Shown here: positions 25,226 to 34,274 of the stretch, one piece after another
How positions within the stretch are numbered: the stretch's first letter is position 1
Layout: each line of letters opens with the position of its first letter
The notes under the pieces: model-generated
Told to the model about the DNA's origin: nothing
Seen by the model: only the letters and a program-made list of their open reading frames with translations
Databases searched by the model: none
Position numbers and translations under genes: made by a program
Assembly (NCBI GenBank): GCA_030673895.1
Contig: JAUTCR010000009.1
Location: 1 to 64,000 of the forward strand
Origin: Verrucomicrobiota bacterium JB023
Lineage (GTDB): Bacteria; Verrucomicrobiota; Verrucomicrobiia; Verrucomicrobiales; Akkermansiaceae
Direction of reading: 5' to 3'
Length of the DNA stretch: 64,000 nucleotides

Positions 25226-27682
25226 TCAGCGAGGCTGGTAGTCATTCCCACCCGGGTCAACCACACGCACCGTCACAAAAATCATCACCAACTTCTTCTG
25301 CCGAAGATTGACTTCGGATCGGAAGCCTCGGCCGATGAGCGGAAGGTCACCTAAAAGCGGCACCTTGTCTTCCACTTTTTCAACCTGCTCGGTCACCACC
25401 CCACCGATGAGCACGGTGTGGCCATTGGCAATGGTGACTTGGGTCCTCGCCCGCACTGTGTCGAAGAGAGGCATGAGAATGTCATTCGAGGTCACCTCCC
25501 CCGCTTGACCCGTGACATCAATCCCCGAGAGCCCGAAGCTAGCCTGCGTGCTCCCCCCTCGCAGAGGCTCCCCGTAGTTGATGAAGCCGAGAAACTCTTT
25601 GATGGTGGGCGTGATCGTCAAATCAACGACCGAGCGATCCTGACTCACGATTGGCTGAACCTCCAGAATTGTTCCGACATTGGCGGTCTCAAAGGCGGTG
25701 GGGTGAGAAGGTGTCGGGATAAACGAAGTCGGGCTCACCGATTGCCCTGTATCCAGATCGGTCAGGGTGGAGGTACCAATCGAATCCGGCATTTCCGGCG
25801 GATCGTATTCGGTGGGGTAGATCAGCTCTTTCACCGACTCGATGACCGCTTGCTCACCATTCCGGGTGACCACTGAAGGCTGGGTCATCAGGTCGACCCC
25901 CTTCTTGTTCTGCAGTCCACGGAGGAGGACTGACACCCCGTAATCGTCAATGACGCCAAGGGCGGAAAGGAATCCGGGAGCAGAAGCCACCGAATCTGAC
26001 ACATCGTCGGGGGTGAACGTGTTGGTGCCGGAGAGAGTCGTCACCGCCGCAGTCACTTGCCGCTGCTCTCGGTTGAGCAGATTATTAAGCGGGTCACCCG
26101 AGACGGCGAAATCGCCACTCCGCAATCCGGCCGAAACAGGATTCAAACCCGTGATAAAATCAGAAGCCCGGCCGTTGCTGGTCGTTCCACCGCCCAAAAA
26201 CATGTTCCCGTCATTCACAAGCTTGTCGAATGCGGTATCGAAACCTAACTCCTCGATGTTCTCTTGCTCCACCCGAACAAGCTTCGTCTCGATCACGACC
26301 TGAATCGGCTCCTGTTCGCGAAGGGCGGCGAGCACGTCCTCGACGGCCTGATGATTGACCGAGGTGTTTTTAACGAAAAGCTCTCCCAAGGCCGCGTTGA
26401 AGCTGGCAGTGGCACCCTCAGGGAACCCAACCCCCGAGTTTTCAAGAATTTCCCTAGCGGATAGGCGGGGAGCAAGGCGGCTCTGCCCTTCATCATCTGA
26501 ACCAAAAGGATCGTTGTCAGCTGCAGTGGCTGCGCTTGACTGGGTCATGAAGGCTGGCGGCACCTTATAACGACGGACCACCAAGGTATCGGTGGCTCCC
26601 GCCAGAGGGCTGATCACGACAGCGAAATCATCGACCCGGTAGCGCGTCTTGGTTTGGCGAGTCACATACTCAAGCACTTGCCGCAGCGGAACATTGCGCA
26701 AACGGAAGGAAAACCGACGGTTCAACACCTCCCGAGCTTCCGGCGTATTGCCACTGCCAACATCAATCACAAAGCTTACCCCCTTTTCCGACTCCTCAGA
26801 GATTGGGTCCAAATTGCGAGCCTGAGCCTCTAGATACTCAACAGCCTCGCGGAGACTGCTTTCTTCAAATTCTACAAAGGGAACGATGATCTCATCCAGC
26901 TTGCGATTGAGCGCCCTGGCTTGCACGCCCCCACCGATGGCGCCGACATCTTGGAATAGAAGCTCTTCGGCGAGCACCTTCTTCTCAGGCAATTGCCAAC
27001 CCGCTTCCACTTGGTTTAGCAGGTCGGCCCGCATGTGATCGTAAGCAACTCCCGCGTATTCCGAGATCTGAGCATTGCACCGCTCCATTCCCCGGCGGGC
27101 CGCCTTGTTGTATTGGTCGATACGGAGGACGGATTCGTAAAGCGCCAGAGCTTTGTCAAAGTCGCCTAGATTGTAAGCCCCTTCGGCAGTATAGAGAAGT
27201 CGGCGCACTTCATCGACATTGGCAACATGCTCGGGAGTCGCCGCAGGATTGGACCGAATTGGATCGAAAAGCTTGCCTTGCATAATCTGCGCAGGCGCGT
27301 AGTCGGGATCGACATCAGGAGAGAGAACCTCCTCCATCAGACGAAGTGCATCCTCTCTCCGCCCTTCCCGATTCATGACCTTGGCCGCCTCCACAGCAGC
27401 TTGCGCGTAGCGCTGACGGGCGCCCGCCCTCAGTCCCGCGGTCTTCTCACCTTCCGGCAGCAGAGAATAGGCGGCCCGGTAGGCCTCCACAGCTTTCTCG
27501 AACTCGGAAGCGCGGTAAAAGGTATCGCCAGAAAGAATCTGCTCCTCGGCGGAAATCACCTGATCCCGGCGCTGAGCGCGTTCCTTGCCTAGCAGAGATT
27601 GCGAGAGAGCGACTTCCGAGGTCAGAAGTCCCAAGCCGACAAGCCCGAGGGCCAACTTCATTGAATTACAATTTTTCAACAT
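25226..27682 (-). CDS. Type IV pilus/type II-like secretin, Amuc_1098-like
   Basis: Outer membrane secretin of about 818 residues. After a signal peptide (about 1-30, ending VALSQS) come TPR-like helical repeats (about 40-215). A STN/N0-like segment follows, with a RFSFRLRNVPLRQVLEYVT strand-helix pattern. An N1-like segment precedes the secretin domain (about 520-800), which has ends such as VLIGGVVTEQVEKVEDKVP and LGDLPLIGRGFRSE. The TPR-plus-secretin layout matches the Akkermansia Amuc_1098 family better than standard PilQ. The start is uncertain: ATG 27682 and 27661 both precede the signal peptide; 27727 adds 15 more residues. pilM, pilN, pilO and a pilus ATPase are not adjacent. The AsmA-like and ATPase genes follow. 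Confidence 0.85.
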   Translation of the reverse strand: MLKNCNSMKLALGLVGLGLLTSEVALSQSLLGKERAQRRDQVISAEEQILSGDTFYRASEFEKAVEAYRAAYSLLPEGEKTAGLRAGARQRYAQAAVEAAKVMNREGRREDALRLMEEVLSPDVDPDYAPAQIMQGKLFDPIRSNPAATPEHVANVDEVRRLLYTAEGAYNLGDFDKALALYESVLRIDQYNKAARRGMERCNAQISEYAGVAYDHMRADLLNQVEAGWQLPEKKVLAEELLFQDVGAIGGGVQARALNRKLDEIIVPFVEFEESSLREAVEYLEAQARNLDPISEESEKGVSFVIDVGSGNTPEAREVLNRRFSFRLRNVPLRQVLEYVTRQTKTRYRVDDFAVVISPLAGATDTLVVRRYKVPPAFMTQSSAATAADNDPFGSDDEGQSRLAPRLSAREILENSGVGFPEGATASFNAALGELFVKNTSVNHQAVEDVLAALREQEPIQVVIETKLVRVEQENIEELGFDTAFDKLVNDGNMFLGGGTTSNGRASDFITGLNPVSAGLRSGDFAVSGDPLNNLLNREQRQVTAAVTTLSGTNTFTPDDVSDSVASAPGFLSALGVIDDYGVSVLLRGLQNKKGVDLMTQPSVVTRNGEQAVIESVKELIYPTEYDPPEMPDSIGTSTLTDLDTGQSVSPTSFIPTPSHPTAFETANVGTILEVQPIVSQDRSVVDLTITPTIKEFLGFINYGEPLRGGSTQASFGLSGIDVTGQAGEVTSNDILMPLFDTVRARTQVTIANGHTVLIGGVVTEQVEKVEDKVPLLGDLPLIGRGFRSEVNLRQKKLVMIFVTVRVVDPGGNDYQPR

Positions 27683-28167
27683 CAATGGTGCGGTGCGTCT
27701 GACCCTTATAAGCAACTCATTTCGCAACGGCCATCACTAAATCAGGCCAATTGCGGCACAAATTTCAAATCCGACGCCATCGTCAATACAAGCGTCAACT
27801 CCCCTCTGATCAGCAAGACAACCAGACCTTGAGCCCTGCGCCCCGCTCCTCATGTGCTGAGCGGAAGATCAAGCTGACGGTGATGGTGAGCACGACGATG
27901 ACCCTGCAAGCGCAGCCGTATCCGAATCAGCTGCCGTTTGAGAATGCCGAGACGAACCCTGACCCACCATAATCTGATTCTCCATGCGAATTTGGACATG
28001 ACGATGATTTATGGAATAATGAACAACTGTTCAAGCGAATTATTCAGAAGACTTAAATTTTCTGTCACTCTTCGAGATGAATGCGTATTGTCGTCCAGAC
28101 GCTGTCTGGATGCTCGCTTGTTACCCTAAGGGAAATCAGCGTAGTCCTTGCATCGACCTACACGGGC
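27683..28167. other. Divergent intergenic region, secretin and CheB-CheR kinase
   Basis: About 485 bp between divergent start codons, so it should hold promoters for both genes. It is A/T-rich near 27990-28080 and more GC-rich at 27850-27960. A 73-codon plus-strand frame and a 38-codon minus-strand frame were read but neither shows a domain or clear start signals. No convincing gene or operator is visible. Confidence 0.5.
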
Positions 28168-31100
28168 ATGAACGAACACCCCACGAAGGAGAATCAAGCT
28201 CCTGAACTCATTGTCTGCCTCGGCGCCTCAGCCGGCGGTTTGGAGGCGCTTGAAGCCTTCTTTAAACAACTTCCCGATGACCTGGACTGTGCTTTTGTGG
28301 TCGTTCAGCATTTGTCTCCCGACTTCAAGAGTCTCATGGGTGAGATTCTGACCCGATGCACGTCGCTGCCAATTGTCACTCTGAAGGATGGAGGCACTCT
28401 GCAGCGCAACTGCGTGCATCTGATCCCGCCCACGAAGGAAATTCGTTTCGAGGGATTAACCGCTCGCTTGGGCGAGCGGCCCTCCAAGGGAGTCCCGCCT
28501 ATGATTATCGATCACTGTTTCCAGTCTCTTGCTTCCGAGTTCGGGCAAAAGGCGGTGGCTATCGTTCTTTCGGGCACGGGTAGCGATGGGAGCCGGGGCG
28601 TCGCGAGCATTGCGGAGGCTGACGGCTTGGTCATCGTTCAGGACCCGCTCGATGCAAAGTTCGACGGCATGCCGAGGAGCGCTATCAATACGGGTGCCGT
28701 GCACCTGATCCTGACTCCCGGTGAGATGCCGGGCATCGTGAACCGCTTTCGTCACGACCCGGATTCCGGTCGGCAACCTCTCCCCCCCTTGGGCTTGTCG
28801 GAGAACCTGAGCGACATCCAGCGCATCCAGCGAGCTCTCAAGAACAACTTTGGGGTCGACTTCGGTCGCTACTACAAGGAAGGAACCATCAATCGCCGAA
28901 TCGATCGTCGCGTCAAAATCACCCACAAGACCGACCTCGCCACTTATCGCCATCTGGTTGAGTCAAACAAGGATGAGCTTGAGGCGCTCTACAAGGATCT
29001 GCTTATCGGCGTCACCTCATTCTTTCGCGATCCGGAGGCCTTCGAACAGCTGGAGAAACTCGTCTTTCCGAGGTTTCTTGATGATACCAACCGGGAATCG
29101 ATTCGCATTTGGATCCCCGGATGCGCGAGCGGCGAGGAGGTTTATTCCATCCTCATCCTCCTGCTGGAATTCCTTCGGGACAACGAAGCTTCCATCCCAG
29201 TCAAAATCTTCGCCACGGATCTCCATCGTGATTCCCTCGATCTCGCCAGCACCGCCATCTACACCAATGAAGCACTTCATGCGGTGCGGCCGGAGCTGAT
29301 CTCGCTCTATTTCAGGAAGGTGCCGGGAGGCTTTCAAGTCAGCCATAAGCTGCGGGAGATGGTCGTTTTCGCCCGGCATAATCTCATTGAAGACGCCCCT
29401 TTCACCCGGATGGACCTGGTGGTTTGCCGCAATTTGCTCATCTATTTCAATCAAGAGGCGCAGACGAGGGTCTTGGGGCTGTTTGGGTATTCGCTCGTTC
29501 AAAATGGTCACGTCTTCCTCGGCACGAGCGAGAGCATTCCGGAGAAAAATAAAAACTTCGCGCAAATCGACGGTTCGGCCCGAATCTTCCGCAAGGTGCG
29601 GGAAATTGATTTTGTGACTTCCTTCCGGGCGGTCGACCCCGGTTCGCCAAAGCCCGGGGCCGCCGTGCAGCACAATCCGATCATACGCTCCAAGAATCCT
29701 TCGGAGCGGATCCTCGATTCCCTCCTCGGTTGCTTTGTCCCAAGCGGCTTCCTTGTGAACCGGGAGAATCAACTGGTCTACACCGTGGGCAATGTTTCCC
29801 GGTTCCTCCGGCTCTCGCCGGGCCGCATGACCGACGACTTCCTGCAGATGGTGCCCGAGAAGCTGCGTCTCCACTTCACCGGAGCCATTCGGCGGTCATT
29901 CTCCGAGCAAAAAGCGATCGACTATGGAATCATCACTCTCGACGAATCCGTGGAAAACGGGAAGACCGAGCGCTTCCACCTCCGCGCGCTTCCCGTGGAA
30001 GACTACTCGCACAATCTGCAACACACGTTCCTCTCTCTCACCAGACCGCAGGAAGAAACTCCCGCGCAAGAGAGCCAAACTCGCGCGCCCAGCCTGGAGC
30101 TTCCCGAACTGGCCGCCCGTCGGATCGAGGAACTTGAGAACGAGCTCGCCCTCTCACGTGAGGGCCACCAAACCGTTGTCGAAGAACTGGAAAGCTCCAA
30201 CGAAGAACTGCAATCAACGAACGAGGAGCTGATTGCTTCCAATGAAGAGCTCCAGTCCACCAATGAGGAGCTGCAATCCGTCAATGAAGAGCTTTATACG
30301 GTCAATGCCGAGTTCGACTCCAAGAACAGGGAGCTGAGTATCCTTTCTTCAGACTTGGAGAACTTTCTCCAATCCACACAGATTGGGACCATTTTCCTCG
30401 ACTCGAGCTACAACATCAGACGCTTCACTGAAGCTGCCGGTCACGCCATGCATCTGCGCGACGGTGATGAAGGCCGCCCCATTCTTCACGTCACATCGCC
30501 GCTCGGGCTCAATGCCAATGACTTGCTCACCATCCTAAAATTAGTAGAGGATAGCGGCCAGCCCGAAGAGCGGGAAATTGAAGGACCGAATGGAGCTTGC
30601 TTCCTTCTCCGGGTTCTCCCCTTCAGCGAGAGCACAAGTGAGAGCCCGGGCTTCGTCCTCACCTTCGTTGACGTCTCCCCGGTCAAGGAATCCGAGAGAG
30701 AGCGCGAGCGGCTCGCTGCCAATCTCCAAAATCTCATCGAGTCCGTCGATGGCATCCTCTTGACTCTCGGGAAGGACGGCGAGGTTACCAAGCCATCCCA
30801 GAGCTGGCAGTCCTACACCGGACAGCTCTGGCACGACTATAAAAAGCACGGCTGGCTGGACAAGATTGAGAACGCGCCACGGCCGGAGGACATCTTCACG
30901 CCCGACGTCATCAGTAGGCGCCGCTTCCAACATCAATTTTCGCTCTGGTCGGATGAAACCAAGAGCTTCCGGCATTGTCTGGCTCGATTCTCGGCCTTAC
31001 CTGCCGACGAGGGCTGGGCCGGCCTGATTGTCGATCTTGAGAACGAAACTGAAACCCGCCGCATACTTGAGCAAAAGCAAGCCGTGCTGGATGAAGTGAC

Positions 31101-32199
31101 CGACCAGACCTCCACTTGTATCTTCCTGAAGGACCTCGATGGCACCTACATGAGCCTCAACCGCTTCGCGCGCGAGCTGATGAACATTACCAAGGAACAA
31201 GTGGATGCCGGAATCAGCGACTTCGACCTCTTCCCCGAGAACGAGGCGCAAAAAATCAGGGAAGACGATCTCAAGATCATCGAGAGCAAGGAGCGAGCTC
31301 ATTTTGAGGAAACGGTCGGCGTCCCCGGGGGCAAAGTCCGTATCTTCTCAACGACCAAGATCCCACTCATTGATCAAAACGGAAACGCTTACGGTCTTGC
31401 CGGGGTCTCGACCGATGTCACCGGCCATCGGGAAAGCGAGCGCATCAAGGCGCAAAAGTCGGAACTTGAGCGAGTCAATGCCGAGCTCGAAGACAAGAAC
31501 GAACAGCTCGACACTTTTGCCACCGTGGCCTCCCACGATCTCAAGCAGCCTCTTCGCATTATCACGAATTACTCGGACATTCTGCTTGAGGAAGAGGCGT
31601 CCAAATTCGACTCCCAGACCGTTATCTACATGCAGCGGATCTCAGACGCTGCGCGACGTCTCAATAACTTGCTCGAATCTATCTTTGAATACTCCCGTTC
31701 CAGTCGCGAGTCTCTCAAACGCTCCGAGATCGATACCAATGCCATCTTGGACGAAGTGCTCGAAGCGCACCACACCAGCATCAAGGAAGGGAAAGTCCAA
31801 GTGATAGCGGAAAGCCTGCACCCCCTGACGGCCGACCGGAATATGTTCTACCAGATCCTCCTCAACCTCGTCGGGAATAGCCTCAAGTTCCGCTCCACCA
31901 CTCACCCGACCCTGCATGTTTATAGCAGACAGCTCGAGGGTGGGAGAATCGTCTTCGGTGTCTCGGACAATGGCATCGGCATCGCCGACAAGCACTTCCC
32001 ACGAGTCTTCGAGCCGTTCGAACGCCTTCATTCGCGGGAGGATTATGAAGGAAGCGGCATCGGGCTATCCGTCGCCAAGACCGTTGCCGTTCGCCACGGT
32101 GGCGATATCAAAATTGCCTCTCGGCAAGGTGAAGGGACCACTGTTGAATTCGCCTTACAACCTGGAACCGATTGGGAAACCCAGCATCCTCCATCATGA
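28168..32199 (+). CDS. CheB-CheR-PAS-histidine kinase fusion
   Basis: Multidomain signalling protein of 1343 residues. The CheB methylesterase domain (about 12-190) has all three catalytic sites: Ser in GASAGGLEAL, His in QHLSPDFKS and Asp in GTGSDGS. The CheR methyltransferase domain (about 205-475) has the SAM loop GCASGEEVYS. A coiled coil (about 665-720) repeats the heptad-like SNEELQSTNEEL. PAS-like domains (about 725-1088) precede a HisKA dimerisation helix with the phospho-acceptor in VASHDLKQPLRII, and an HATPase with GIGIADKH and GSGIGLS. ATG 28168 starts just before the CheB domain; an upstream frame is open to 28081. It overlaps the next gene by 4 bp. The chemoreceptor-modification domains work probably in a non-motility pathway. 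Confidence 0.9.
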   Translation: MNEHPTKENQAPELIVCLGASAGGLEALEAFFKQLPDDLDCAFVVVQHLSPDFKSLMGEILTRCTSLPIVTLKDGGTLQRNCVHLIPPTKEIRFEGLTARLGERPSKGVPPMIIDHCFQSLASEFGQKAVAIVLSGTGSDGSRGVASIAEADGLVIVQDPLDAKFDGMPRSAINTGAVHLILTPGEMPGIVNRFRHDPDSGRQPLPPLGLSENLSDIQRIQRALKNNFGVDFGRYYKEGTINRRIDRRVKITHKTDLATYRHLVESNKDELEALYKDLLIGVTSFFRDPEAFEQLEKLVFPRFLDDTNRESIRIWIPGCASGEEVYSILILLLEFLRDNEASIPVKIFATDLHRDSLDLASTAIYTNEALHAVRPELISLYFRKVPGGFQVSHKLREMVVFARHNLIEDAPFTRMDLVVCRNLLIYFNQEAQTRVLGLFGYSLVQNGHVFLGTSESIPEKNKNFAQIDGSARIFRKVREIDFVTSFRAVDPGSPKPGAAVQHNPIIRSKNPSERILDSLLGCFVPSGFLVNRENQLVYTVGNVSRFLRLSPGRMTDDFLQMVPEKLRLHFTGAIRRSFSEQKAIDYGIITLDESVENGKTERFHLRALPVEDYSHNLQHTFLSLTRPQEETPAQESQTRAPSLELPELAARRIEELENELALSREGHQTVVEELESSNEELQSTNEELIASNEELQSTNEELQSVNEELYTVNAEFDSKNRELSILSSDLENFLQSTQIGTIFLDSSYNIRRFTEAAGHAMHLRDGDEGRPILHVTSPLGLNANDLLTILKLVEDSGQPEEREIEGPNGACFLLRVLPFSESTSESPGFVLTFVDVSPVKESERERERLAANLQNLIESVDGILLTLGKDGEVTKPSQSWQSYTGQLWHDYKKHGWLDKIENAPRPEDIFTPDVISRRRFQHQFSLWSDETKSFRHCLARFSALPADEGWAGLIVDLENETETRRILEQKQAVLDEVTDQTSTCIFLKDLDGTYMSLNRFARELMNITKEQVDAGISDFDLFPENEAQKIREDDLKIIESKERAHFEETVGVPGGKVRIFSTTKIPLIDQNGNAYGLAGVSTDVTGHRESERIKAQKSELERVNAELEDKNEQLDTFATVASHDLKQPLRIITNYSDILLEEEASKFDSQTVIYMQRISDAARRLNNLLESIFEYSRSSRESLKRSEIDTNAILDEVLEAHHTSIKEGKVQVIAESLHPLTADRNMFYQILLNLVGNSLKFRSTTHPTLHVYSRQLEGGRIVFGVSDNGIGIADKHFPRVFEPFERLHSREDYEGSGIGLSVAKTVAVRHGGDIKIASRQGEGTTVEFALQPGTDWETQHPPS

Positions 32200-32609
32200 C
32201 TACCATTGCCCTCGTCGAAGACGATCCAGATGAGCGTCTCTTCATTACCCGTGCCATCGACCAGCTCCCTCTGGAGGTCAGCGTGGACTACTTCACCGAT
32301 GGAGAGGAGGCCATTGAAGGCCTTTTGGGAGCGGAAAAGGGCACCTACGCCTTAATCCTACTCGATCTCAAGATCCCGAAAATCGACGGGATTGGCGTTC
32401 TGAATTCTCTAGGCAATGGCAAATCTAGCAGATATACCCCTGTCATTGTCTGTTCGGGCTCAAAATCTAGTCAGGATGTTCAGCGAGCCTGGGAGGCTGG
32501 ATGCTCTGGTTACTTCGCGAAACCGGACAGCCCAACAGGTTATCGCGAGATGATCCAAACCATCGTAGGCTATTGGCTCTCCCCTCTCTTGGTGAGCCCG
32601 GAAGCCTAA
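32196..32609 (+). CDS. Single-domain response regulator (Rcp1-like)
   Basis: Receiver domain of 137 residues without an output domain. The acidic pocket is at EDDPDE near the N-terminus, the phospho-acceptor Asp lies in LILLDLKIPKIDG, and Ser/Thr and Lys switch residues appear in VIVCSGSKSS and FAKPDSP. The ATG overlaps the stop of the CheB-CheR kinase (ATGA), so translation is coupled. The kinase is the obvious phosphodonor. Such proteins usually act by binding a partner or as a phosphorelay intermediate. Confidence 0.92.
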   Translation: MTTIALVEDDPDERLFITRAIDQLPLEVSVDYFTDGEEAIEGLLGAEKGTYALILLDLKIPKIDGIGVLNSLGNGKSSRYTPVIVCSGSKSSQDVQRAWEAGCSGYFAKPDSPTGYREMIQTIVGYWLSPLLVSPEA

Positions 32610-32621
32610 TTAGCACGAACC

Positions 32622-32996
32622 ATGAACAACATTCTCATCATCGACGACGAGAAAGACTTCTGCATCGGGCTCAAGCAATGTCTTGAGTCTCTCGGCATCT
32701 ATAAGGTCTCCTACCGGACTGAACCGGAACGGGTGGAATATAGCCTCGAGTATGAAGATGCGGATGTCATCCTGGTCGATCTCCGGATGGACGACCGGTC
32801 GGGTGAAGAATTGATCCTCTCCCTCAGAGGAAATGATGAGAAGCCAGTCAAACGCTTCATCGCCGTCTCCGGAATCACTGCGGTGGAGACCCAGATCCCG
32901 ATTAATCCTCCAGTCCCCCTCCTACCCAAGCCAGTCAACATCAGTCGACTGCACGAGCTTATCCAAGAAACTCTTACCCAACCCTCGGTCGCTTGA
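32622..32996 (+). CDS. Single-domain response regulator
   Basis: Receiver domain of 124 residues, again without an output domain. DDEKDF forms the acidic pocket, the acceptor Asp is in VILVDLRMDDRSGEE, and FIAVSGIT and LLPKPVN hold the switch Ser and Lys. It lies 12 bp after the other receiver and is probably in the same transcript. Its 3' end overlaps the convergent receiver-kinase gene by 23 bp. Two single receivers beside one CheB-CheR kinase suggest a branched phosphorelay. Confidence 0.9.
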   Translation: MNNILIIDDEKDFCIGLKQCLESLGIYKVSYRTEPERVEYSLEYEDADVILVDLRMDDRSGEELILSLRGNDEKPVKRFIAVSGITAVETQIPINPPVPLLPKPVNISRLHELIQETLTQPSVA

Positions 32997-34131
32997 CCAA
33001 GGGCACGAACCAAATGGCCATCGCCCCTCCCTCTGGGAGATTCTTAAGCCCGATGGAACCACCTCGACGGCTGGCAATCATTGATGTGATCCACAACCCC
33101 AGACCCGTCCCGCTGCCCGTCTGTTTGGTCGAGCGGAAAGCTTCGAAATAAGAGGAGGGGTCTCCTTGAAACCCCGCCCCTTCATCAATCACCCGCAAGA
33201 CAGCGTAGTCTTGCTTCGGATTGAGCAAACTGGAGAACGCCATATCCCGGACGGGACCGCGGCTGATTCCTGTTTCCAACCTCACCCGGCCTTCCTCCCC
33301 GGTCGCGTCGAAGGCGTTCTCCAACAGATTGACGAGGATCTGGACCAGCTCCGAGCGATCCACCTCCACAGGCAAGACCTCGGAGCCCAAATCAAAATCA
33401 AAACGCTCTTGAGCACCCTCCCTCCAAGCATAGTCATGAGAGAGCGCTTCGGTCACCGCGTGCCGCAAGTCCACCTCGTGGGTCGGCTCAGCACTGGGTC
33501 GTGAGAATAGAAGCAGGCGATCAATTAACTTGGTGCCCCGAGTCACCGCCCGGCTGATCCGTGCGGGCACTTCCTGCAAATCCTCGGGTATTTCATTTTT
33601 ACGGATCTCCAGCACACCTGCCCCGAGTCCGATAATCCCGAAAGGATTCTTCACCTCGTGAGCCATCGCTGTCACCAGTCGGCCCAAGGCGTGCAGCTTT
33701 TCACCTTCCATCAAGCGCTGCTGCGCGGCGGACAGCTCTTTTGTCAAGCGGTCACGCTCGACCGCCAGGAGGATAGCTCTCTCCAAACTGGGAGGCCTAA
33801 GGCCGTCCTTGAGGAGGTAGTCTTGGGCCCCCTTGGCGACCAGCCCCAATGCCAAGCCCTCATCCATCATGCCGCTCAGGATCACGATCGGGCTTTCGGT
33901 CATTTCCTTCACCGCTCGATAGGTTTCCTGGCCCCGACTGCCGGGCAGATTAAGGTCCAGGAGGATGATGGAGGGATGTCCCTCCTCACTAATCACCTTT
34001 GCGGTCTCTTCCAAATCTCTCGAAAAGGTGAGCCTGATATTGGTCAATGTCTCAGCCCGCTCCAGGCAACGCTGAGTCCAGAGACGATCATCGGGATCGT
34101 CTTCGACCAGATGGATCCATGATATTTCCAT
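32974..34131 (-). CDS. Receiver-histidine kinase hybrid
   Basis: Protein of 385 residues with an N-terminal receiver domain (1-125; DDPDD pocket and SIILLDLNLPGS acceptor) followed by a histidine kinase. The HisKA helix has LVTAMAHEVKNPFGI with the phospho-His, and the ATPase domain includes LENAFDATGEEGRV and GSGTGLGLWIT. No membrane helix or sensor domain is visible, so input probably comes through the receiver or the short linker. It is convergent with the receiver genes and shares its last 23 bp with them, which suggests all four act in one circuit. DNA-binding output is absent, so the final target is unknown. Confidence 0.9.
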   Translation of the reverse strand: MEISWIHLVEDDPDDRLWTQRCLERAETLTNIRLTFSRDLEETAKVISEEGHPSIILLDLNLPGSRGQETYRAVKEMTESPIVILSGMMDEGLALGLVAKGAQDYLLKDGLRPPSLERAILLAVERDRLTKELSAAQQRLMEGEKLHALGRLVTAMAHEVKNPFGIIGLGAGVLEIRKNEIPEDLQEVPARISRAVTRGTKLIDRLLLFSRPSAEPTHEVDLRHAVTEALSHDYAWREGAQERFDFDLGSEVLPVEVDRSELVQILVNLLENAFDATGEEGRVRLETGISRGPVRDMAFSSLLNPKQDYAVLRVIDEGAGFQGDPSSYFEAFRSTKQTGSGTGLGLWITSMIASRRGGSIGLKNLPEGGAMAIWFVPLVKRPRVG

Positions 34132-34274
34132 AACTCTCGACGCTCTCCTAGACCCAGATGAGGTGAATTGATAATAAGCTCACGAATAGGTAACGCGATA
34201 GGGTTATGAGTCCGATAGGAAGGTGAACACCAGAAAAATGATTAATAATTTCTCAGACAAGATATAAAACACCG

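Noticed and set aside
27751-27972. 73-codon frame in the secretin-kinase intergenic region
   Set aside because: Composition unlike neighbours and no domain; likely chance.
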